A stretch of 7,230 nt of DNA from an uncultured Gemmatimonadota bacterium (GCA_946479825.1 CAMLHU010000109.1:1-7230); one strand, 5' to 3'; counted from the stretch's first letter, positions 1 through 5,257 are shown. Notes: generated by a model not told the origin, from the sequence alone. Numbers and translations: made by a program.

Positions 1-515
1 TCCAGCACCTTCACGATCGCGCCGATCGTGTTCCAGTTCCGGGTGGTCACCGGCACGTCGAACAGCCGATCCACCCGCCCCAGGAACCCGATGGTCTTGG
101 GGTCGCGGCGATAGACGCCGAGCGCAAAGGGTCCGGTGCGGCCGACGACGCGGAGGAGCCAGCGCCGCCCGTCCTTGAACTCGACCGGGAGGATCGGCTC
201 AGCCTCGGGTTCGTCGCCCAGGACCGTCACGAACCGGGTGATCTCCTTCTTCCCCGCATATTCAGCCAGCGGATCGTGCTCGGCCAGACGGCGGAACTCG
301 TCGGCGTCGACGACTACGATGGCCGTGGCGAACGGCAGCGCCTGCGCCAGCGCCGCGCGCACCCGCTCCTTCGACACGCGACTCCGCACCACGAACGTCC
401 CCGCCGCCCCGATGTTGACGAGGTCGAGCTCCGGCAACCTGGCCGGCAGCTGCGAGGGCCGGAAGACCCGGTTGCCGCCGACGTTCACGCCGCGGAGAAG
501 GACGATGAGGGGCAT
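1..515 (-). CDS. DUF1697 family protein, 3' end cut by the window edge
   Basis: This gene is read leftwards from an ATG at 513-515 and stays open to base 1, giving 171 codons. DUF1697 proteins are usually about 180 residues, so only about ten are missing. What is seen: the protein opens with MPLIVLLRGVNVGGN, the family's N-terminal RG(I/V)NVGG signature (residues 8-14). It has NIGAAGTFVV at 34-43, where relatives carry the strand ending in an SGNVVF-like motif. It ends with TTRNWNTIG (157-165), the family's C-terminal TTRNWNT signature. The family is soluble and cytoplasmic with no established biochemical role, so no function is given. No Shine-Dalgarno sequence precedes the ATG. The upstream bases are a heptad array that ends 8 bp before the start codon, so how translation starts is unclear. 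The gene lies 130 bp downstream of the M13 peptidase on the same strand. Confidence 0.9.
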   Translation of the reverse strand, partial: MPLIVLLRGVNVGGNRVFRPSQLPARLPELDLVNIGAAGTFVVRSRVSKERVRAALAQALPFATAIVVVDADEFRRLAEHDPLAEYAGKKEITRFVTVLGDEPEAEPILPVEFKDGRRWLLRVVGRTGPFALGVYRRDPKTIGFLGRVDRLFDVPVTTRNWNTIGAIVKVL

Positions 516-523
516 GGGCAGTG

Positions 524-559
524 GGTCAGGGGTCAGTAGGTCAGGGGTCAGTGGTCAGT
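524..559 (+). repeat. Heptad array A, five GGTCAGN units
   Basis: Units begin at 524, 531, 539, 546 and 553 and read GGTCAGG, GGTCAGT, (one extra A), GGTCAGG, GGTCAGT, GGTCAGT. The period is 7 bp except for the single inserted A at 538. The array lies in the gap between the M13 peptidase gene and the DUF1697 gene. Its left end is 8 bp from the DUF1697 start codon. The same unit, in the same orientation, recurs at 4016-4062. Confidence 0.9.
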
Positions 560-585
560 ACGTCGTGGGGCGTGGATCGATCTCC

Positions 586-648
586 CCGCTTACCGCTCAC
601 CTCTCACCTCTCACCTCTCACCTCTCACCGCTCACCGCTCACCGCTTA
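586..648 (-). repeat. Heptad array B, nine units, containing the M13 gene stop codon
   Basis: On the plus strand nine uninterrupted 7-bp units read CCGCTTA, CCGCTCA, four CCTCTCA, two CCGCTCA and CCGCTTA. Read on the minus strand this is GGTGAGN or GGTAAGN. The outermost unit at 642-648 contains the TAA stop codon of the M13 peptidase gene (646-648), so the array starts inside the coding sequence's last codon and fills the 3' flank. Both terminal units carry TTA where the inner ones carry TCA, so the array is symmetrical in unit order. The unit resembles array A (GGTCAGN) except for C to G at position four, and it points the other way. Confidence 0.92.
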
Positions 649-2694
649 CCACATCCTCACCCGCTCCTCCGGCGTCAAGTACATCGCCTCGCCCGGCTCG
701 ACCCCGAACGCCTGGTACCACGCGTCCATGTTGCGCACGGTGCGCGCGCGGTACATCCCCGGCGCGTGGCCGTTGGTGATGATCAGCCGCCGCAGGGCGG
801 CGTCCCGGAACTTGGTCCGCCACACCTGCTCGAAGCTGAGGAAGAACTGCTGGTCGCCGGTGAGGCCGCCCACCCGGCGCGCCGGCTTGCCGTGGAGCGA
901 GGCGCGATAGGCGTCGTACGCGGCGGTGAGCCCCGCGAGGTCGGCGATGTTCTCCGACAGCGTGAGCTTGCCGTTCACCGCCAGGTCGGGGAACGGACGG
1001 TACGCGTCGAACTGCGCCACCAGCTGCGCCGCCGAGGCGTTGAAGTGCGCCAGGTCCTCGGGGGTCCACCAGTTCCGGAGCCGGCCGTGCGCGTCGAAGT
1101 TGGCGCCCAGGTTGTCGAAGCTGTGGCTGATCTCGTGGCCGATGACCGCGCCGATGGCCCCGTAGTTCATCGCGTCGGACCGGGAGGCGTCGAAGAACGG
1201 CGGCTGCAGGATGGCCGCGGGGAAGTTCATCGCGTTCATCGCCGGCATGTTGACGGCGTTCACCTGCTGCGGCGTCATCGACCACTCGGCGCGGTCCACC
1301 GGCCGGTGCAACTTGGCCAGGTTCTCGGCGTACTCGAACCGCTCCACCCGGTCGGCGTTGCCGTAGGCGTCGTCGGCGTGGATCACGAGCGCGTGGTAGT
1401 CGGGCCAGGTGTCGGGATAGCCCACGCTCACCCGCAGGGTGCGGAGCTTGGCGCGCGCCTCGACCTTGGTGGCCGGCGCCATCCAGGTGAGCGCCTGGAT
1501 CCGCCGGTCGAACGCGCGGATGATCTCCGCCACCATCGCCTCGGCGCGGCGCTTGGCGCTGGCCGGGAAGTAACGCCGGACGTACAGGTGGCCGACCGGG
1601 AAGCCGAGCGCCGCGCTCACGGCGTTGAGGGCGCGCCGCTCCCGCGGGGACTGCTCCGGCTGGCCGCTCAGTGCCTGCCCGAACATCGCGAACGCCTCGC
1701 GCTCGAACGCCGCCGGGAGCACCGCGGCGTGGTGCTCGATGACGTGGTAGCGGAGCAGGTCCTTCCACGCCTCGAGCGGCTCGCTCGCCACCAGCGCGGA
1801 GATCCCGGTGATGGCGCTCGGCTGCCACGCCACGAAGGTCGGGATGTCGCCCAGCCGGGCGCCGGCGAAGAACGCGTCCCAGTCGAGCCCCGGCGCCCGG
1901 GCCGGGAAGTCGGCGCGGGCCCAGTGGTTGTTCCCCTTCACCACGTCCCACGAGTCCTCGGCGTCCCAATGCGTCTTCGCGATGGCCGTCTCGAGCGCCA
2001 CGATCCGGTCGGCGCGGGCGGCGGTGTCGTCGAGCCCCGCGAGGGCCAGCATCGTGGCCACGTGGGCCCGGTACTTCGCGCGGATGCCGGCCATCGCGGA
2101 CGACGAGTCGAGGTAGTACCGGCGGTCGGGGAGCTCGAGCCCGCCCTGGAGCAGCGCCGCGAAGTTGCGGGTCGGGGTGTCGAAGTCCTGGTCCACCCAG
2201 AGGCCGAAGACGTTGTCGGTGTGGAGGGCGCCGTCGTTGATGACGTCCACGTCGGCGCGGAGGGTGGTGCCGAGGTAGCGGGCGAGCGCCGTGCGGTCGG
2301 CCAGGGCGGCGATGGAGTCGAGCGCAGGGCGGAGCGGGGCGGCGCCGGCGCGCTCGATCGCCGCGGTGTCCATCCAGGCGCGGTAGAAGTCGCCGATCTG
2401 CTGGAGCTCCGTGCCCGGCGCCGCGTGGGCCGCGACCGCGTCGTGGACGATGGCGGCCAGGCGCTCGTCGGCCCGCGCAGCGGCGATGTTGAACGACCCG
2501 ATCGAGCTCCGGTCGCCGGGGATCTCGGTGGTGCGGACCCAGGTGCCGTTGGCGTAGGCGAAGAAGTCGTCGCCCGGGCGGACGGTGGTGTCCATCCCGG
2601 CGGCGTCGAGGCCGGGGATGACACGCTGCTGGGCCGCGACCGGGGCGGCGGTGGCAAGCAGCGCGGCGGAGAGGGCGAGGGAGCGGAGGGTCAT
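646..2694 (-). CDS. Secreted M13 family zinc endopeptidase (neprilysin/PepO-like)
   Basis: This is a complete 682-residue M13 metallopeptidase, the usual bacterial length. Family members cleave short peptides on the amino side of hydrophobic residues outside the cytoplasm. What is seen: an N-terminal signal peptide (MTLRSLALS, hydrophobic core, VAA before Gln22) with no lipobox Cys, so the product is probably periplasmic or secreted. The zinc site is HEISH with His520, Glu521 and His524. The third ligand is in ENIAD (Glu581, with Asp585). The substrate-binding Asn-Ala is N479-A480, followed by Val-Asn rather than the usual aromatic residues. The conserved late His and Arg (neprilysin H711/R717) correspond to His643 and Arg649. 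The protein ends in ERVRMW, matching the family's RxxIW/CRVW tail, so the C-terminus is intact. No Shine-Dalgarno precedes the ATG, but the signal peptide supports this start. It is divergent from the toxin-antitoxin operon across 109 bp. Confidence 0.96.
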   Translation of the reverse strand: MTLRSLALSAALLATAAPVAAQQRVIPGLDAAGMDTTVRPGDDFFAYANGTWVRTTEIPGDRSSIGSFNIAAARADERLAAIVHDAVAAHAAPGTELQQIGDFYRAWMDTAAIERAGAAPLRPALDSIAALADRTALARYLGTTLRADVDVINDGALHTDNVFGLWVDQDFDTPTRNFAALLQGGLELPDRRYYLDSSSAMAGIRAKYRAHVATMLALAGLDDTAARADRIVALETAIAKTHWDAEDSWDVVKGNNHWARADFPARAPGLDWDAFFAGARLGDIPTFVAWQPSAITGISALVASEPLEAWKDLLRYHVIEHHAAVLPAAFEREAFAMFGQALSGQPEQSPRERRALNAVSAALGFPVGHLYVRRYFPASAKRRAEAMVAEIIRAFDRRIQALTWMAPATKVEARAKLRTLRVSVGYPDTWPDYHALVIHADDAYGNADRVERFEYAENLAKLHRPVDRAEWSMTPQQVNAVNMPAMNAMNFPAAILQPPFFDASRSDAMNYGAIGAVIGHEISHSFDNLGANFDAHGRLRNWWTPEDLAHFNASAAQLVAQFDAYRPFPDLAVNGKLTLSENIADLAGLTAAYDAYRASLHGKPARRVGGLTGDQQFFLSFEQVWRTKFRDAALRRLIITNGHAPGMYRARTVRNMDAWYQAFGVEPGEAMYLTPEERVRMW

Positions 2695-2763
2695 GGAGGT
2701 GGCGCTGGAGGTTGAGGGGTGCGGGTAACGTGGGTCAGGGCGTGCCGGCGGGCAACTTTCAAC

Positions 2764-2794
2764 ATAGCTTGTCAGGACATATCAAAATGGCTAT
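2764..2794. promoter_or_regulatory. Possible operator: inverted repeats over the antitoxin promoter
   Basis: ATAGC at 2764-2768 and GCTAT at 2790-2794 form an inverted repeat that brackets the spacer of the antitoxin promoter and overlaps the -10 box. Nested inside it is TGTC-AG-GACA at 2770-2779, overlapping the -35 box. Phd-type antitoxins, alone or with the toxin, usually repress their own promoter by binding palindromes in this position, so this is a reasonable operator candidate. The arms are only 4-5 bp, so chance is not excluded. The same stretch lies upstream of the divergent M13 peptidase gene. Confidence 0.3.
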
Positions 2795-2797
2795 TAT
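2769..2797 (+). promoter_or_regulatory. Sigma70-type promoter of the toxin-antitoxin operon, leaderless
   Basis: A -35 box TTGTCA (2769-2774, five of six consensus bases) and a -10 box TATTAT (2792-2797, five of six) are separated by exactly 17 bp. Transcription would be expected to start about 7 bp after the -10 box, around 2804, which is the A of the antitoxin ATG. No Shine-Dalgarno lies between the -10 box and the ATG. The transcript is therefore predicted to be leaderless. This AT-rich patch stands out in an otherwise very GC-rich window. Confidence 0.72.
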
Positions 2798-2803
2798 GGC
2801 CAG

Positions 2804-3097
2804 ATGAAGACCGAATCCATCTCCGGAGCCAAGAACAAGCTCAGCGCTCTCATCCGGCGGGTGCAGAAGGGCGAGCCGGTGCTGATCACCGATCGCGGCG
2901 TCCCGGTGGCCAAGCTCGTGCCCGTCCAGCTGGGCGAAGGCGTGCCCGACCGGATCGTCGCCCTGGCCCAGCAGGGGCTGGTGCGCCTGCCCGAACGCCG
3001 CCCGGACGCCGCCTGGCTCGACCTTCCCCGGCCGGTCCCGACCCCCGGGCCGGGCATCGTGGAGTACCTGTTGGACGAACGCAGGGCCGGGCGGTGA
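2804..3097 (+). CDS. Type II antitoxin, Phd/YefM family
   Basis: This 97-residue protein is the antitoxin of a type II pair. It should bind and inhibit the PIN toxin encoded next, and repress the operon as a DNA-binding dimer. What is seen: residues 5-40 follow the Phd/YefM pattern (SISGAKNKLSALIRRV, then GEPVLITDRG, then PVAKLVP), which forms the N-terminal DNA-binding and dimerisation domain. The remaining 57 residues are Pro/Arg-rich and end in VEYLLDERRAGR. By family precedent this part wraps around the toxin. The ATG at 2804 is chosen because the Phd motif begins immediately after it and the predicted transcription start coincides with it. A frame starting further left, at 2719, belongs to the toxin's reading frame and crosses the promoter, so it was rejected. 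The stop codon overlaps the toxin start in GTGA. Confidence 0.9.
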   Translation: MKTESISGAKNKLSALIRRVQKGEPVLITDRGVPVAKLVPVQLGEGVPDRIVALAQQGLVRLPERRPDAAWLDLPRPVPTPGPGIVEYLLDERRAGR

Positions 3098-3528
3098 GGT
3101 TCTGGGATTCCTCGGCACTGGTGCCGCTGCTCGTTGAGGACGCGCGCACGCCCGCGATGCTGGCCCGGCTGCGGCAGGATCCGGCGGCGGCCGTGTGGTG
3201 GCTGACGCCGGTGGAGTGCGCCTCGGCGCTGGCCCGAATGGTCCGCGAACGCCGGCTCACGCCGGACCAGGCGCGGGCGGCGTCGGCCCTGCTGGACAGC
3301 GTGGCACGCGAGTGGACGGAGGTGCCGCCGCTCGATCGCGTGCGGGACCAGGCTCGGCGCCTGCTGGGCCTCCACCCCCTGAAGACGGCCGATGCGCTGC
3401 AGCTGGCGGCGGCGCTCGTCCTCTGCGACTTCGACACGCGGACCTTGCCGTTCGTCACCCTCGACGCGCAGCTGGCCGAGGCCGCGCAGCGGGAAGGATT
3501 CGAGGTGCTGGCGGAGGGTCCGGGATGA
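3094..3528 (+). CDS. Type II toxin, PIN-domain ribonuclease (VapC-like)
   Basis: This 144-residue PIN-domain protein is the likely toxin of the pair. PIN toxins are Mg2+/Mn2+-dependent RNases that stop translation by cutting tRNA, rRNA or mRNA. The substrate cannot be read from sequence. What is seen: the acidic site is complete, with Asp5 in RFWDSSALV, Glu41 in TPVECASAL, Asp100 in LKTADALQLA and Asp124 in FVTLDAQLAEAA. The length is typical of the family. The start is the GTG at 3094-3096, which overlaps the antitoxin TGA by 4 bp. It places the first catalytic Asp at residue 5, as in relatives. The frame is open back to 2719, but that part reads through the antitoxin gene out of frame and is not coding. 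The overlap, the GTG start and the lack of a good ribosome binding site point to translational coupling that keeps toxin output below antitoxin output. The toxin looks intact, so the pair is probably functional. Confidence 0.92.
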   Translation: MRFWDSSALVPLLVEDARTPAMLARLRQDPAAAVWWLTPVECASALARMVRERRLTPDQARAASALLDSVAREWTEVPPLDRVRDQARRLLGLHPLKTADALQLAAALVLCDFDTRTLPFVTLDAQLAEAAQREGFEVLAEGPG

Positions 3529-3554
3529 CGGGCCGCGGGGGCTGATCGCCCGTC
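3527..3554. terminator. Hairpin in the convergent gap, possible two-way terminator
   Basis: GACGGGC at 3527-3533 and GCCCGTC at 3548-3554 form a perfect 7-bp stem with a 14-nt loop. It occupies most of the 29-bp space between the toxin gene and the converging membrane-protein gene, and overlaps the toxin stop codon. There is no T-run on either side, so it is not a classic intrinsic terminator. Confidence 0.38.
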
Positions 3555-3557
3555 GCG

Positions 3558-3989
3558 CTACGCGTCCTGCCTCAGTGCGCCCACCGCCCCCATCAACGTC
3601 AGCAGCGCCGCGAAGATCCCGGCGGCGACGGTGACGAGGTTGGCGACGAAGCCCACCCAGCCCGCCACCGAGTGGGCAGGGGAGAGCATCCGGATCCCCG
3701 TGCTGGCCTGGACCACGATCGCGATCGTGAACGCGTAGGCCGTGGCGAGCAGCGACCAGCATAGTGCGGATCGCTGGCCCGACGAGAGCCGGAGCAGCGG
3801 AAGGATCGCCGCGACGGCCAGGAGCCAGGTGCCGGCCAGCAGGAGCGCCCCGTGCCCCGCGCGCCAGCGCGTGGGTTGCGACCCGGCCAGTTCTTCCCCC
3901 ACAGCGGCGAGGCCCAGCAACAGGCCGACCAGGATCACGGCCGCGCCGTGGACCAGCAGCAGGCCGCGTTCATTGCGAGTGGCGGGCAC
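3558..3989 (-). CDS. Four-helix integral membrane protein, possibly styrene-oxide-isomerase-like
   Basis: This 143-residue protein has four predicted membrane helices at about 10-31, 46-66, 75-95 and 109-137. The helices are joined by short loops, so it is an inner-membrane protein with no signal peptide. His14 lies in helix 1, His46 at the start of helix 2 in WRAGHG, and His106 just before helix 4. The layout recalls the small membrane styrene-oxide-isomerase-like family: four helices, a His near the start of the first, and an Arg-Ala-x-His motif opening the second. Members of that family bind heme through a His at that second position. This is a weak resemblance from memory, so the function stays open; a generic DoxX- or DUF-type membrane protein is the alternative. 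The start is a GTG, the only start codon before an in-frame stop at 4032-4034. No Shine-Dalgarno is visible; upstream lie an 11-C run (on this strand) and heptad array C. Confidence 0.75.
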   Translation of the reverse strand: MPATRNERGLLLVHGAAVILVGLLLGLAAVGEELAGSQPTRWRAGHGALLLAGTWLLAVAAILPLLRLSSGQRSALCWSLLATAYAFTIAIVVQASTGIRMLSPAHSVAGWVGFVANLVTVAAGIFAALLTLMGAVGALRQDA

Positions 3990-4000
3990 GGGGAGCTCGT

Positions 4001-4011
4001 GGGGGGGGGGG
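4001..4011. repeat. Homopolymer run of 11 G
   Basis: Eleven consecutive G (C on the coding strand of the membrane-protein gene) lie 11 bp upstream of that gene's GTG start codon. Tracts of this length are prone to slipped-strand change and to sequencing error. It is in the 5' flank, so a length change would alter leader spacing, not the reading frame. Confidence 0.85.
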
Positions 4012-4015
4012 CAGG

Positions 4016-4062
4016 GGTCAGGGGTCAGCGGTCAGGGGTCAGGGGTCAGTGGTCAGGGGTCG
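4016..4062 (+). repeat. Heptad array C, six GGTCAGN units plus a partial seventh
   Basis: Units start at 4016, 4023, 4030, 4037, 4044 and 4051 with exact 7-bp spacing. They read GGTCAGG, GGTCAGC, GGTCAGG, GGTCAGG, GGTCAGT, GGTCAGG, then a degenerate GGTCG at 4058-4062. The unit and strand match array A. The array fills the gap between the VOC gene (upstream) and the four-helix membrane protein gene (downstream) on the minus strand. Confidence 0.92.
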
Positions 4063-4091
4063 GAGGGGCGTGTGCTCCGTCCCTCCGCCCC
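4056..4091 (-). terminator. GC-rich hairpin just after the VOC gene stop codon
   Basis: Read on the minus strand, CGGAGGG (4087-4081) pairs perfectly with CCCTCCG (4067-4061) across a 13-nt loop. The stem extends outwards by GGGG (4091-4088) with CCCC (4059-4056) after a one-base bulge, giving 11 pairs. It begins 1 nt after the VOC stop codon. There is no T-run; the 3' arm runs straight into heptad array C. It could act as a terminator or as a 3'-end stabiliser. Confidence 0.45.
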
Positions 4092-4092
4092 T

Positions 4093-4581
4093 TCACCCGA
4101 ACGCCTTCCGCAACTCCGCGATATCCAGCTTCACCATCTTGAGCAGCGCATCGGTCACCCGCTTGGAGCGGGCGGCGTCGCCGCTGGTCATCATCTCGCC
4201 GAGCGCGGCGGGGATGATCTGCCAGCGCACGCCGTACCGGTCGATGAGCCAACCGCAGGCCTGCGGCTTTCCGCCGCCCTCGAGCAGCGCGTTCCAGTAC
4301 CGGTCGAGCTCGGCCTGGTCGTCGCAAGTCACCACGAACGAGATGGCGTCGTTGAAGTCGTGATGCGGTCCGGCGCTCATCGCCTGGAACCGCTGCCCCA
4401 TCAGCGTGAAGTTCACCACCGCCACCGAGCCCGGCGGCCCGCTCGGCGACTCGCTCATCAGCCGCGAGACATGGTCCACCCGTGAATCGGGGAAGATGGA
4501 CACGTAGAACTTCGCCGCAGCCTCGGCGTCCGTGGCGTACCAGAGATGCGGATGGATCTTCGCGCGCGGGAGCGCCGGCAT
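4093..4581 (-). CDS. PhnB-like VOC superfamily protein (3-dmu-9_3-mt domain)
   Basis: This 162-residue cytoplasmic protein is a complete PhnB-like member of the vicinal oxygen chelate (glyoxalase/dioxygenase fold) superfamily. The Pfam name of the domain refers to a ubiquinone methyltransferase, but that activity is not established for this family and should not be assumed. What is seen in order: KIHPHLWYATDAEAAAKFY and IFPDSRV near the N-terminus, then GSVAVVNFTLMGQRF, FNDAISFVVTC, and the paired WNALLEGG...QACGWLIDRYGVRWQI block. It ends in a helix with MVKLDIAELRKAFG. All match the family consensus, and the length is normal. The ATG at 4579-4581 is supported by GAGG at 4588-4591, six bases upstream. 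It lies 54 bp after the two-repeat lipoprotein gene; a GC-rich hairpin follows its stop. Confidence 0.93.
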   Translation of the reverse strand: MPALPRAKIHPHLWYATDAEAAAKFYVSIFPDSRVDHVSRLMSESPSGPPGSVAVVNFTLMGQRFQAMSAGPHHDFNDAISFVVTCDDQAELDRYWNALLEGGGKPQACGWLIDRYGVRWQIIPAALGEMMTSGDAARSKRVTDALLKMVKLDIAELRKAFG

Positions 4582-4635
4582 CGGACGCCTCGATCTGCGG
4601 TAGAGGGTGGTCAGGCCGAGGGCCGCGGCGGCCGG

Positions 4636-5253
4636 TCAGGTGCAGGTGAGCGTGAACGTGACCAGTACCGAGTCGCCGAGCGGCACGGTGACGTCCTGCG
4701 GGTTGGGCTCGGCGATGGCGCAGTTCGATCCGGCCCCCTGCACGCCGACCGCGTGGGGCCCGGCCGTGACGTACGGGAACCCGAGCCCGGCCGTGTTGGG
4801 AGAGGCCCCCCCGATCGCGCTCCCGTCGAGCGTTACGGTCAAGGTGGAGGGCTGGTCAGGCCCGCTGGTCGGCAGGTCCACCCGAAGCACGCCGTAGATG
4901 TTCTGGCAGGTCACGTGGAAGTCGACCGTTGCTGTGTCACCGCTTTGGACGCTCACGCTTGGCGACGTATCACCCACCGCACATTGCGGGCGCAGCAGGT
5001 CGAGGGTCAGGCGGTGCGGACCGACGGCGACGGGATCGACGATCCGTACCGAATCGTGGAACAGGACCAGCGGGGACGCGCTATCCACCGCGACGTGGAA
5101 GTAGCCTGGTCCGGGGATCAGCGGTCCGGTCGTGGTGTTGGAGATCCGGATGGCACCATGACCGGCCGGCGGTGCGGTGGCAGGCGTGTCCGCGCATGCA
5201 AGGCCGAACGCTGTCATGCCGATGGCCGCTGAACGGCGGAGAACTCGTCGCAT
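4636..5253 (-). CDS. Lipoprotein with two tandem beta-sandwich-like repeats
   Basis: This predicted 205-residue lipoprotein opens with MRRVLRRSAAIG, a hydrophobic core and a lipobox FGLAC (Cys20), so it should be anchored in the outer or inner membrane facing out of the cytoplasm. A short Thr/Pro/Ala-rich linker follows. The rest is two similar domains of about 85 residues, at 33-116 and 121-204. Each runs from a GxLRV/GAIRI-type strand, through a Val-rich strand ending in Asp, to VGPH or AGPH, then a Cys, and closes with SGDTATVDFHVTC or LGDSVLVTFTLTC. The Cys pairs are 91/116 and 178/204, likely disulfides. Such repeats are common in surface lipoproteins of Gemmatimonadota-like genomes, with no known activity. 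The start at 5251-5253 is chosen over one 30 codons upstream: it has a strong Shine-Dalgarno (GGGAGGG, 5258-5264) and begins at the signal peptide. Confidence 0.87.
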   Translation of the reverse strand: MRRVLRRSAAIGMTAFGLACADTPATAPPAGHGAIRISNTTTGPLIPGPGYFHVAVDSASPLVLFHDSVRIVDPVAVGPHRLTLDLLRPQCAVGDTSPSVSVQSGDTATVDFHVTCQNIYGVLRVDLPTSGPDQPSTLTVTLDGSAIGGASPNTAGLGFPYVTAGPHAVGVQGAGSNCAIAEPNPQDVTVPLGDSVLVTFTLTCT

Positions 5254-5257
5254 GATG

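Noticed and set aside
524..648. CRISPR array
   Set aside because: The units are 7 bp with no spacers, far below the 23-47 bp repeats with unique spacers of a CRISPR array, and there are no cas genes.
136..2715. A 2.6-kb open frame on the plus strand, antisense to the M13 peptidase gene
   Set aside because: Its translation is Arg/Gly/Val/His-rich, low in complexity and has no domain. It crosses the heptad arrays and both neighbouring gene borders. It is a by-product of GC-rich third positions in the real minus-strand gene.
2719..3093. A longer toxin product starting at 2719 in the same frame as the PIN domain
   Set aside because: This part lies across the promoter and then runs out of frame through the antitoxin gene. 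It is Arg/Ala/Pro-rich without a domain. The PIN domain begins cleanly at the GTG at 3094.
4093..4581. Ubiquinone-biosynthesis methyltransferase
   Set aside because: The protein is a VOC-fold PhnB-like protein with no S-adenosylmethionine-binding motif. The name comes from a Pfam label, not from shown activity.
4621..4633. Terminator after the two-repeat lipoprotein gene (GGCCG-CGG-CGGCC)
   Set aside because: The stem is 5 bp with a 3-base loop and no T-run. Such GC palindromes are expected by chance at this base composition.
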